DNA of 22,163 nucleotides from Rickettsia typhi (lineage in GTDB: Bacteria > Pseudomonadota > Alphaproteobacteria > Rickettsiales > UBA1997): positions 1 to 22,163 of the forward strand of contig CAMDRL010000006.1 in assembly GCA_945906835.1 (NCBI GenBank), read 5' to 3'. Below are positions 15,516 to 22,163 of this stretch, piece after piece. A program made the translations under genes and the position numbers. The notes beneath the pieces were generated by a model. That model saw only the letters and a list, made by a program, of their open reading frames with translations, searched no databases and was not told where the DNA came from. Numbering within the stretch: the stretch's first letter is position 1; every line of letters starts with the position of its first letter.

Positions 15516-16652
15516 TTATTTTACTATCAAACGCTTTAAAGCCGAATTTATTCTGGTAACAATTTCATAATTTGAAGTTTGTGCCCAAATAGCCAAGTCA
15601 TCCGCAGTAACATTTTCTTTTTTATCATTGCCAATAATTGTTACAACATCACCAGCCTTAACTTGTTTCACATCGGTTACATCAAGTACAATTAAATTCA
15701 TTGTAACCCTGCCAATTTGTGGAACTTTTTGACCATTTACCAAAGCCCAACCTTTACTAGAACTACAACGAAAAATTCCATCATAATAGCCAATTGGCAA
15801 AACAGCAATTTTAGAATCTCTTTTTAAAATATAAGTGCAGCCATAAGAAATTGCACTGCCTTTTGGCATATTTTTAACTTCTGAGATTAGTGCTTTCCAT
15901 GATAAAACTGGAATTAGTTTAGTTTTATTTTTATTGCGAATTTCTACCTCTTTTGATGGCCATAATCCGTAAAGACTTAAACCAATTCTAGAAATATCAA
16001 ATTTCGGCGCGATATTGGTTAAAGTTCCAGCGCTGGCTGAAGCGTGAATCAATGGCTTCAAACCAATTTCAGCTAAAGATTTTTTCCATTTCAACAACAA
16101 CTCAACTTGATTTTTAGTATAAGAATCAAAAGCAGAATCATCCGCAGAAGCAAAATGCGCATAAAGTCCTTTCACTTCAATATTGTTTTGCAGATTTTTA
16201 TTTTTAAGCAAATTCAAAACTTTTTCCATTTCATCAAAAACAAAGCCATCACGCCCTAAACCAGTATCTAAACAAAGATGAATAATTAATTTTTTCTCGT
16301 TCTTTTTCTTTGGGGATTTTTTTTTAACCGCCTCTAAAATATCAAAAGTTGAAACCGTAACTTCAATATTATTTTTTATCGCCAGCGCAATTTGATTAGG
16401 CAAAATGCGACCTAAAACCAAAATTGGTTTGGTAATTTTTTTACTTATTAGAAATATTGCATCGTTAAAATCATAAACCGCCAGATAATCAACTTTGCTT
16501 TTAATTGAATTAACCACCTCTAAAAGCCCATGCCCATAAGCATTAGCCTTCACCACAGCCATAAATTTTGTTTTAGCAGAAAAATTTTTTTTGATTTCTG
16601 CAATATTATTTAAAAGCGCAGATTTGCTTATTTCAAGCCAAGTTAAAGCCAT
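15516..16652 (-). CDS. alr: Alanine racemase
   Basis: Alr is a PLP enzyme that makes D-alanine for peptidoglycan. The 378-residue product has the PLP-binding AVVKANAYGHG (Lys35), the LDTGLGRDGF loop (129-138), the GLSLYG segment (224-229), the second catalytic base in ISYGCTY (Tyr270) and GRVTMNLIVLDVT, where relatives normally have MD, so Asp is replaced by Asn there. Its start is 1 nt from the end of hisI, and the two are almost certainly co-transcribed. Keeping alr implies that a peptidoglycan layer or a D-Ala requirement persists. Confidence 0.95.
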   Translation of the reverse strand: MALTWLEISKSALLNNIAEIKKNFSAKTKFMAVVKANAYGHGLLEVVNSIKSKVDYLAVYDFNDAIFLISKKITKPILVLGRILPNQIALAIKNNIEVTVSTFDILEAVKKKSPKKKNEKKLIIHLCLDTGLGRDGFVFDEMEKVLNLLKNKNLQNNIEVKGLYAHFASADDSAFDSYTKNQVELLLKWKKSLAEIGLKPLIHASASAGTLTNIAPKFDISRIGLSLYGLWPSKEVEIRNKNKTKLIPVLSWKALISEVKNMPKGSAISYGCTYILKRDSKIAVLPIGYYDGIFRCSSSKGWALVNGQKVPQIGRVTMNLIVLDVTDVKQVKAGDVVTIIGNDKKENVTADDLAIWAQTSNYEIVTRINSALKRLIVK

Positions 16653-16653
16653 G

Positions 16654-16980
16654 TTATTCTGATATTTTATTAAAAAAGCAGCTCATTTTTCCCGTGTGAC
16701 AAGCAGCTCCAACCTGTTTTACTTTCAATAAAATACAATCAAAATCACAATCTGTTACAATTGAAATCACCTCTTGCAAATGCCCAGAAGTATCGCCTTT
16801 TTTCCACAAGGATTTTCTAGAGCGCGAATAATAAGTTGCGTAACCCGTTGAAATTGTGAGTTTTAAACTTTCTTCATTCATAAAAGCCATCATCAAAACT
16901 TCACCTGTTTTTTCATCTTGCGCAATCGCAGGAATTAAACCATTTTGATCAAATTTTAATTTTTTTATGATTTTCTTCAT
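16654..16980 (-). CDS. hisI: Phosphoribosyl-AMP cyclohydrolase
   Basis: HisI opens the purine ring of phosphoribosyl-AMP, the third step of histidine synthesis, in the cytoplasm. The 108-residue product is a complete stand-alone cyclohydrolase domain, without the HisE pyrophosphohydrolase part. It has the [18 protein letters not shown] segment and the zinc cysteines in DCDFDC (Cys78), AACHTG (Cys94) and SCF (Cys101) with the family spacing of 16 and 7. Start ATG 16980 is divergent from queD across 96 nt. No other his gene is in the window, and histidine synthesis is normally absent from Rickettsiales, so a complete pathway elsewhere, a relic or another role are all possible. Confidence 0.93.
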   Translation of the reverse strand: MKKIIKKLKFDQNGLIPAIAQDEKTGEVLMMAFMNEESLKLTISTGYATYYSRSRKSLWKKGDTSGHLQEVISIVTDCDFDCILLKVKQVGAACHTGKMSCFFNKISE

Positions 16981-17076
16981 ACTTAAAGAACTATTGATAA
17001 TTGTGACTTTGCAGCCTAAATTTTAGATTCCCAAAAAGAATTAAAAATACAATAAAATCAATCTCAAAATTTTAAA

Positions 17077-17496
17077 ATGATAACTTGTACCAGAAGAATT
17101 GAATTTGACGCAGCGCACAGGATTTTAAATCATGAAAGCAAATGCAAAATGCTACATGGTCATCGTTATGTTTTGGAAGCCGAATTTACTGCTAAAAAAC
17201 TTGATAAATTAGGTCGCATCATTGATTTTGGCGTAATTCGTGAAGTACTTGGAACTTGGATTGATGACAATTTTGACCATAATACAATTTTATCAAAAAA
17301 AGATAAAAAACTTGGTGATAAAATAACTTCCGAAACTGGTCAAAAAATATTTTATCTTGATGAAAGCCCTACAGCTGAAAATATCGCTAAATTTTTATTT
17401 GAAAAAATCTGTCCAAAACTTTTTGTTAATAAAGATGTAAAATGTGTTGGTTTGCGCCTTTACGAAACTCCAAATTGTTATGCCCATGTTGAATAA
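17077..17496 (+). CDS. queD: 6-carboxy-5,6,7,8-tetrahydropterin synthase (QueD/PTPS family)
   Basis: QueD converts dihydroneopterin triphosphate to 6-carboxytetrahydropterin, an early step towards queuosine in tRNA. The 139-residue product has the zinc ligands His14 (FDAAH) and His27/His29 in the LHGHRY motif, the catalytic Cys23 four residues before it, DFGVIREVL, the catalytic DNFDHNTIL segment and the SPTAENIA motif. The family also includes 6-pyruvoyl-tetrahydropterin synthases; the C-x3-HGH arrangement and size favour QueD. It heads a five-gene operon, and its last codons overlap the start of ybgC in another frame. The remaining queuosine genes are not in the window. Confidence 0.92.
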   Translation: MITCTRRIEFDAAHRILNHESKCKMLHGHRYVLEAEFTAKKLDKLGRIIDFGVIREVLGTWIDDNFDHNTILSKKDKKLGDKITSETGQKIFYLDESPTAENIAKFLFEKICPKLFVNKDVKCVGLRLYETPNCYAHVE

Positions 17497-17884
17497 ATTT
17501 TCTTATCGCATTTATTATGAAGATACTGATGCTGGCGGCGTGGTTTATTATGCTAATTATTTGAAATTTTTTGAACGCGCCAGAACTGATTTTTTGCGAG
17601 AACTTGGCATTAATCAATCACAATTATTACAAGAACAAAGCGTTTGTTTTGTAGTTAGAAAATGTGAAATTGAATATATTTCTCCTATAAAGCTTGATGA
17701 TATGATTTTGGTTGATGTAGAAATAGTAAGTATGAGTGCAACAGCAATAATTATGAATCAAAAAATTCATCGCGACAATAAGATGTTGAGTAGTTTAAAA
17801 GTTGAGATAGTTTGTGTTGCTTCTGAAAGCTTTAGACCTTGCCGTATAAGTGAAGAAATAAAAAATAAAATAAATCTAAATTAA
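17480..17884 (+). CDS. ybgC: Acyl-CoA thioesterase YbgC (Tol-Pal associated hotdog protein)
   Basis: YbgC is a 4-hydroxybenzoyl-CoA-thioesterase-like hotdog enzyme acting on short acyl-CoAs and is usually encoded with tol-pal. From ATG 17480 it is 134 residues, beginning MPMLNKFSYRIYYEDTDAGG, with the catalytic Asp17 and the conserved VVYYANYLKFFERARTDFL helix. The frame is open 36 nt further upstream, but that part lies inside queD and looks unlike the family; ATG 17486 is an equally plausible start. No Shine-Dalgarno is visible, so it may depend on coupling to queD. It is separated from tolQ-like partners here and instead precedes ffh by 6 nt. Confidence 0.92.
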   Translation: MPMLNKFSYRIYYEDTDAGGVVYYANYLKFFERARTDFLRELGINQSQLLQEQSVCFVVRKCEIEYISPIKLDDMILVDVEIVSMSATAIIMNQKIHRDNKMLSSLKVEIVCVASESFRPCRISEEIKNKINLN

Positions 17885-17890
17885 AAAACA

Positions 17891-19258
17891 ATGTTCGATA
17901 ATTTCTCCAATAAAATCTCTAAAATTTTTGACTCAATTTCTGGTAAAAAATTTATTTCTGATGATGATTTAAATGCTACAATGCGTGAAATCAGGGTAGC
18001 TCTTTTAGAAGCTGATGTTTCTTTGCCAATCGCCAAAGAGTTCATTGAAAGAGTCAAAATACAAGCCATTGGACAACAAGTTGTAAAAAGCATTTCAGCT
18101 GGACAAATGGTGATAAAAATTGTTCATGATGAATTAATTAACTTACTTGGCAGTGAAAATTCTGGAATTAATTTCAACGCTCGCCCTGTAATCATTATGT
18201 TGGTTGGTTTGCAAGGTGCTGGCAAAACTACCACAGCTGGAAAATTAGCAGCTAGGTTGAAAAATAAAAATCATAAAAAAGTTTTATTAGCTTCACTTGA
18301 TACCTACAGACCAGCAGCTCAAGAGCAGCTTAGAATTTTAGCTCAAAAAATTGGCACAGATTGCGTTGAAATTATTGCTGGTCAAAATCCACTTGAAATT
18401 ACCAAAAGAACCTTGAAAAAAGCTGAAGATCTTGGTAGTGAAGTTATCATTTTAGACACCGCAGGAAGAACTCATTTAAATGAAGAATTAATGCAAGAAT
18501 TGTTAGAAATAAAACAACTTTCTAACCCTACAGAAATATTGCTGGTAGTCGATTCTTTAATTGGTCAAGATGCCATAAATGTTGCTCAAAATTTCAATGA
18601 AAAATTAGCAATTACTGGTACAATTTTAACTCGTTTAGATGGCGACGGCAGAGGTGGTGCAGCTCTTACCATGAAAGCCGCTACTAATTGCCCAATTAAA
18701 TTTATTGGAGTTGGTGAAAAATTAGATGAATTGGAAGAATTTAATCCCGCTCGTATTGCTTCACGAATTGTTGGTATGGGCGATGTGGTGTCTTTGGTTG
18801 AAAAGGCTCAAGAAATGTTTGATGCAAAAGAGATGGAAAAATCAGCTAAAAAAATGCAGAAAGGTCAATTTGATTTTAACGACCTTTTGTCGCAAATTCG
18901 TAATATGAAAAAAATGGGTGGAATTAATAGTATTCTAAAATTCTTACCCGGAGCCAGCAAACTTAGAGAACATGTTGGGAAAATTGGTGATACTGAAAAA
19001 GAAATGATGCGTCAAGAAGCTTTGATTTTATCAATGACTAAAAAAGAAAGAGCCAATCCAGACATATTAAGTTCTTCACGCAAATATAGAATTGCCAAGG
19101 GCGCAGGAAGCAATATTCAAGAAGTTAATCGTCTGTTAAAAAAATATAAACAGATTCAAAAAATGATGAAGAAACTTGGAAATATGGATCAAAAGCAGGT
19201 TGCGCAAGCTCTTGGTGAAAATGGCGAACTTTCTCAATTTAAAAATTTTATCAATTAA
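17891..19258 (+). CDS. ffh: Signal recognition particle protein Ffh
   Basis: Ffh is the SRP54 GTPase that binds 4.5S RNA and signal sequences and delivers ribosomes to FtsY at the membrane. The 455-residue product has the N-terminal helical domain, the G1 loop GLQGAGKTTT (106-115), DTYRPAA (137-143), DTAGR (189-193), TRLDGDGRGGAALT, and a complete methionine-rich M domain with MKKMGGINSILKFLPG and the SNIQEVNRLLKKYKQIQKMM RNA-binding region. It is full length and begins 6 nt after ybgC. The partner 4.5S RNA gene was not found in the window. Confidence 0.98.
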   Translation: MFDNFSNKISKIFDSISGKKFISDDDLNATMREIRVALLEADVSLPIAKEFIERVKIQAIGQQVVKSISAGQMVIKIVHDELINLLGSENSGINFNARPVIIMLVGLQGAGKTTTAGKLAARLKNKNHKKVLLASLDTYRPAAQEQLRILAQKIGTDCVEIIAGQNPLEITKRTLKKAEDLGSEVIILDTAGRTHLNEELMQELLEIKQLSNPTEILLVVDSLIGQDAINVAQNFNEKLAITGTILTRLDGDGRGGAALTMKAATNCPIKFIGVGEKLDELEEFNPARIASRIVGMGDVVSLVEKAQEMFDAKEMEKSAKKMQKGQFDFNDLLSQIRNMKKMGGINSILKFLPGASKLREHVGKIGDTEKEMMRQEALILSMTKKERANPDILSSSRKYRIAKGAGSNIQEVNRLLKKYKQIQKMMKKLGNMDQKQVAQALGENGELSQFKNFIN

Positions 19259-19261
19259 ATT

Positions 19262-19591
19262 ATGAATAATCTTGCTCAAAAAAAATGCTTAGCCTGTTCT
19301 GAAGCAACGCAGGCTTTTGATCAAGATACTTCTAAAAAACATCTACAACATCTAAAAGATTGGAAAATGCTTGATGATGCGAAATGGATTTCTAAAGAAT
19401 TTAAATTTAAAAATTTTCTTACAACTTTGAAATTTGTAAATCAAATTTCTGAAATTGCTGAGCAAGAAAACCATCATCCTAATATTGATTTTACTTGGGG
19501 TTATTGCAAAATTTCAATTCAAACTCACAAAGTTAATGGACTTTGTGAAAATGATTTTATTTTAGCGGCAAAAATAGATCAAATTTCCTAG
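19262..19591 (+). CDS. phhB: Pterin-4a-carbinolamine dehydratase
   Basis: This enzyme dehydrates 4a-hydroxytetrahydropterin during recycling of the cofactor of aromatic amino acid hydroxylases; related proteins are also linked to molybdopterin enzymes. The 109-residue product fits the family pattern exactly: Glu67-x3-His71-His72-Pro73, Trp79, His89 and Asp98, with QTHKVNGLCENDFILAAKID at the C-terminus. The N-terminus has a CLAC pair (residues 9-12) typical of the family. It starts 3 nt after ffh. No phenylalanine hydroxylase gene is nearby, so the physiological substrate is uncertain. Confidence 0.92.
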   Translation: MNNLAQKKCLACSEATQAFDQDTSKKHLQHLKDWKMLDDAKWISKEFKFKNFLTTLKFVNQISEIAEQENHHPNIDFTWGYCKISIQTHKVNGLCENDFILAAKIDQIS

Positions 19592-19596
19592 ACCTA

Positions 19597-20043
19597 ATGC
19601 CAAATCTTACCGAAAAAAAGATTCTCCCTTATCAAGCAAAGCAGATCTATCAACTGGTTATGGATATTGAAAAATATCCAGAATTTTTACCTTGGTGTAA
19701 ACAGACAAAAATTATTGAAAAAGTTTCTGACAAAAATTTAATTGCAGATTTATTGATTAATTTTAAGAATTTTTTTGAAAAATATCGCTCCGATGTGAAA
19801 CATGGAGTTAATGAAAATGGCGAATATTTTGTTGATGTTGTAGCAATTCAAGGACCTTTTAAAAGTTTAGTAAATAAGTGGAAATTCAAAGATTTAAGTG
19901 ATAATTCTTGCGAAATTGAATTCTTCATTGAGTTTAAATTTAACTCATTTTTATTAGAAAAAATGCTGGGTGGAATTTTTGGTAAAGCCGCCAATAAAAT
20001 GATGTCTGCTTTTGAGAAAAGAGCTAAAGAAATTTTTAAATAG
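19597..20043 (+). CDS. ratA: RatA/Coq10-type START domain protein
   Basis: The 148-residue product belongs to the polyketide cyclase/START-like RatA-Coq10 family. Family markers are the N-terminal LPYQAKQIYQLVMDIEKYPE segment followed by FLPWC (residues 10-34), the EKYRSDV strand, GPFKSLVNKWKF and the final FGKAANKMMSAFEKRAKEI helix. Mitochondrial and alphaproteobacterial members help ubiquinone function, whereas E. coli RatA was described as a ribosome-association toxin; here the alphaproteobacterial setting favours the quinone-chaperone reading, as an inference. It ends the queD-ybgC-ffh-phhB operon, 5 nt after phhB. Confidence 0.9.
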   Translation: MPNLTEKKILPYQAKQIYQLVMDIEKYPEFLPWCKQTKIIEKVSDKNLIADLLINFKNFFEKYRSDVKHGVNENGEYFVDVVAIQGPFKSLVNKWKFKDLSDNSCEIEFFIEFKFNSFLLEKMLGGIFGKAANKMMSAFEKRAKEIFK

Positions 20044-20386
20044 CTACTCTAGGTACTGTTAGCTAATTAGGAAGTTAAATTAGTATAAGACCATATCAGG
20101 AATTTGATGAAGCTTGGAAAACTAAAGATTTTTTTGATCCAAATTTTACTTCACCTGCTGGAGATTTTTTTACTAAAAATTTATCAACTTGAGAGTTGTT
20201 AGTTTGGGAAGTTGGCTCTTGAGAGTTTACGATGGCATAATTAAAAAAATGGGGGGCTAAAAATCAGCTTTTTTTCTTCTCAATATCTCCAAAAACTTTT
20301 CTAATTCAGCAGTTCAAAAACTAACAAAATTATAAATTTTTGGGAAAGATTTTTTTATAAAAAAGTTTTAATACTTAAAATAAAAA
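20044..20386. other. Gene-poor gap with a 14-bp dispersed motif and an orphan coding remnant
   Basis: Between ratA and the convergent pseudopilin gene there is no intact gene. It holds ACTGTTAGCTAATT (20055-20068), identical to a motif at 21560. Starting 17 nt later there is a start-less open stretch (20085-20189) reading RPYQEFDEAWKTKDFFDPNF then TSPAGDFFTKNLST and stop. Its composition is protein-like and it may be the last 30-odd codons of a lost gene that I cannot identify. The rest is A/T-rich with short T-runs and a weak hairpin around 20257-20275. Confidence 0.45.
20055..20068. repeat. 14-bp dispersed motif ACTGTTAGCTAATT, copy 1
   Basis: ACTGTTAGCTAATT lies 11 nt after the ratA stop. 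It is identical to 21560-21573 and differs at two positions from 6433-6446 at the edge of the inverted-repeat element. It may be the terminal repeat of a mobile element whose body is missing here. Confidence 0.5.
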
Positions 20387-21313
20387 TTATTGTAGAGCAA
20401 TTCCCCATTTTTTAGAAAGATATTTTTCAACATATAATATTTCCTCATTTTTTAAACCACTATTGTAAAATATCACTTCTGAAAGATAGAATTCGGGGGT
20501 ATTTTGAATATTATATTGCCAACCCATCTGAAATCGAAGAGTTTGTCCTAAATCTAACGGACTTGAAATTTGTCTTTGGGCAAATGGATTTAAAGATTTG
20601 CCGTTGCTTTTTGCACTTAAGGTTCCATCAGTTTTTAATCTTATTGATATCAAGATCGGAACTTTATCGATGTTGGAAAGCATCCTAAAACTATTATCAG
20701 CTGTATTTTTATCTATTCCCCAGTATGTTACCGCTAGCGTTAAAATATTAGAATAAGTACCAAAATATAAATTAATTCTAGATGAGTTGCTATTAGCAGC
20801 CATAGTAACGAATCTTTGAGTACCTTCATTAAAGGGACCTTTCATAATTAAAACAAAAAACATAGTCAGTTGGTTATTTTTAAAAATCTCACCAAAATTT
20901 GTTACTCCTGCTAGATAGTCATTAATTCCGTCAAATTTTATTGTAGGTAGACCATTTAAGCCATTTTTAATGTAAAGTGGATCATTTGTTGCAGCAGCAT
21001 TTATGAAAGACGGCGCATTTCCAGATCTTCTTGGATTGGCATTATTCCATGTTTTAATTGGGTCATTATTTTGAATATCAGTTTTTCCACTACGGTTAAT
21101 GAGAGAGGAGTTGGAATTTGCTCTTGTGGCATCAAGCCACAAAGTCATTTCTTTTATTGATTCTATCCCAGAGGTTTTGGTTAAATTTTTAGCAGCGGCA
21201 AGCTTGAATTCATAAATCATATTTGAAGCTTGTGTGACGCCTGCTATTAAGATTCCAATTACCAAAATTACAATTGATAACTCAATAAGAGAGAAAGCTT
21301 TTGATTGCTTCAT
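20387..21313 (-). CDS. Type IV pseudopilin-like protein with LamG/ConA-like domain
   Basis: The 308-residue product starts with a prepilin-type leader: six residues (MKQSKA), then FSLIELSIVILVIGILIAGV, with Phe at +1 and Glu at +5 of the mature form and a single hydrophobic helix (about 7-28). The residue before the cleavage site is Ala rather than the usual Gly, which prepilin peptidases may still accept. From about residue 55 the chain looks like a LamG/concanavalin-like jellyroll: MTLWLDATRAN, KNGLNGLPTIKFDGINDYL (133-151 region), and a C-terminal LSEVIFYNSGLKNEEILYVE followed by KYLSKKWGI. Such proteins are exported and may sit at the tip of a pilus or pseudopilus. It is alone, with no other pilus genes here, and has no clear Shine-Dalgarno. 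Confidence 0.82.
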   Translation of the reverse strand: MKQSKAFSLIELSIVILVIGILIAGVTQASNMIYEFKLAAAKNLTKTSGIESIKEMTLWLDATRANSNSSLINRSGKTDIQNNDPIKTWNNANPRRSGNAPSFINAAATNDPLYIKNGLNGLPTIKFDGINDYLAGVTNFGEIFKNNQLTMFFVLIMKGPFNEGTQRFVTMAANSNSSRINLYFGTYSNILTLAVTYWGIDKNTADNSFRMLSNIDKVPILISIRLKTDGTLSAKSNGKSLNPFAQRQISSPLDLGQTLRFQMGWQYNIQNTPEFYLSEVIFYNSGLKNEEILYVEKYLSKKWGIALQ

Positions 21314-21450
21314 GCTTAGACGCTTTTAGTTGCTTAGTCCCTTGAATAATGTAGGGGTTTTGATAATTTTTATCTCTTGAAGATAAACTTCAAACAAGTT
21401 AACTTTTATGAGTTTAAAATTCAATACCAATACATAAACAAAGAGGCTTT

Positions 21451-22020
21451 GTGGCACAAGTTTTACATGCACGCGCTACGACTTCGATTACCATTAGAAA
21501 AAAAATTCAACAATCTAAAAAGAGCGTATCTGAAATAGCTTGAGAATTTAACATTAGACACTGTTAGCTAATTGCAAAACTGCGATGAAGTGGAAAAAGA
21601 GGGACGATGTTCTTGATCTTCCTTTTGGCTCAAAAAAGCTTAGAACTGTTCTAACTGATATTGAGCAGCAAGCTATTTGCATCTTCCGTAAAAGCACAAA
21701 TCATTCTCTGGATGATTGCTTCATTGTCTTAGAAGAAACAATCCCAAATTTAAGCCGCAACAATCTTCACAGATGTTTAAAAAGGAATAGACTTAGTGTT
21801 TTAGCGAAAGAAGACCCAAAAACTTCCTCTTGCTAATAAACAAAAGTTTAAACATACGAGATTGGATATCTTCACATAGATATCACTGAAGTAAATCTTG
21901 AAAACAATCCTAAATTCTATCTCTTCGTTGCTATTGACAGAGTCAGTAAAATGGCAATTGCAAGACTTTATAAAAACCAGACAACAAAAAACTCAATTAA
22001 GTTTCTAAAGGAAGTAATAC
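21451..22020 (+). pseudogene. IS481-family transposase, degraded and truncated
   Basis: Read across frames, the sequence follows an IS481 transposase: AQVLHARATTSITIRKKIQQ from GTG 21451, SVSEIA-stop-EFNI, then KWKKRDDVLDLPFGSKK (from 21585), SLDDCFIVLEETIPNLSRNN, and, after two more frame changes near 21828 and 21860, GYLHIDITEVNLENNPKFYL then FVAIDRVSKMAIARLY. It contains one nonsense codon (TGA at 21541), a 14-bp insertion at 21560-21573 in the helix-turn-helix region, and two single-base deletions. The first catalytic Asp (HIDITEV) is present; the second Asp and the Glu are lost because the gene breaks off at KFLKEVI, where a palindromic element begins. It cannot be active. Confidence 0.85.
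21560..21573. repeat. 14-bp dispersed motif ACTGTTAGCTAATT, copy 2, inside the IS481 gene
   Basis: Removing exactly these 14 nt rejoins the transposase in frame as EFNIRRKTAMKWKKR, matching the INQKTVAKWKKR pattern of the family. The motif is therefore an insertion, not original coding sequence. The exact register may slide by a base or two. Confidence 0.65.
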
Positions 22021-22030
22021 CAATTCCCAT

Positions 22031-22163
22031 CTTTAATTAACTTTTTAGGCGAAATATTTTTGAGGATAAAATTTAGAAGAAAAGCCGCATGTACATAGAT
22101 GTACATAAGGTTTTTATTCTAAATTTTAGACCAAAAAGATGAAGCATAAAAAGTTAATTAAAG
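22031..22163. mobile_element. Palindromic MITE-like element, running to or past the window end
   Basis: The 17-nt terminal arms CTTTAATTAACTTTTTA (22031-22047) and its exact complement (22147-22163) bracket an internal palindrome: AAAATTTAGAAGAAAAGCC pairs with GGTTTTTATTCTAAATTTT, and the centre holds two copies of ATGTACAT. No coding capacity. It interrupts the IS481 transposase, whose recognisable coding ends at about 22017. The left boundary could lie up to 13 nt further left (ACCAATTCCCAT), because the matching right flank is outside the window. Confidence 0.75.

Noticed and set aside
20189..20235. CTTGAGAGTT occurring twice 30-odd nt apart, as a possible CRISPR or iteron
   Set aside because: There are only two short copies with no further regular spacing, so no array or origin is supported.

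Overview
The window comes from an AT-rich alphaproteobacterium that most resembles a Rickettsiales-like, probably host-associated lineage. The signs are the GatB/MnmA/Ffh/YbgC/RatA protein styles, a VirB4-type secretion ATPase, a gltA of rickettsial type, many small palindromic intergenic repeats and several decaying genes. The assignment is inferred from protein and repeat style, not from a marker phylogeny.

Layout. Positions 1-5183 hold the 3' part of gatB (+), then virB4 and gltA on the minus strand with only 8 nt between them. Positions 5299-6411 hold mnmA (+), followed by a nested inverted-repeat element (6436-6655). Positions 6832-12111 hold a plus-strand cassette that I read as a decaprenylphosphoryl-D-arabinose (DPA) pathway: a HAD phosphatase-UbiA fusion (DPPR-synthase-like), a DprE1-like FAD oxidase, a polytopic membrane protein (candidate GT-C glycosyltransferase, broken by a one-base frameshift) and a DprE2-like reductase. 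A 160-bp IS5-like palindromic element sits between the last two. Behind it lie a gamma-glutamylcyclotransferase-like pseudogene with two in-frame stops, a palindromic repeat, lpd, and a DUF3800 gene with a one-base frameshift.

Positions 15010-16980 (minus strand) hold a small hypothetical gene, a palindromic repeat, alr and hisI. Positions 17077-20043 hold a tight plus-strand housekeeping operon: queD, ybgC, ffh, a pterin-4a-carbinolamine dehydratase gene and ratA. Positions 20387-21313 (minus strand) hold a type IV pseudopilin-like protein with a LamG/ConA-like domain. The right end (21451-22163) is a wrecked IS481-family transposase carrying a 14-bp insertion and interrupted by a 133-bp near-perfect palindrome that reaches the window edge.

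How the genes relate. Most are housekeeping: tRNA amidation and thiolation, the TCA cycle and 2-oxoacid dehydrogenases, protein targeting, D-alanine for peptidoglycan. The unusual parts are the DPA cassette, which would supply a lipid-linked D-arabinofuranose donor for a surface glycan or glycoprotein, and the pseudopilin, a possible but unproven surface partner. Much of the intergenic DNA is mobile or palindromic debris, and several accessory genes are interrupted by nonsense changes or single-base deletions in A/T runs. I found no tRNA, rRNA or CRISPR array.
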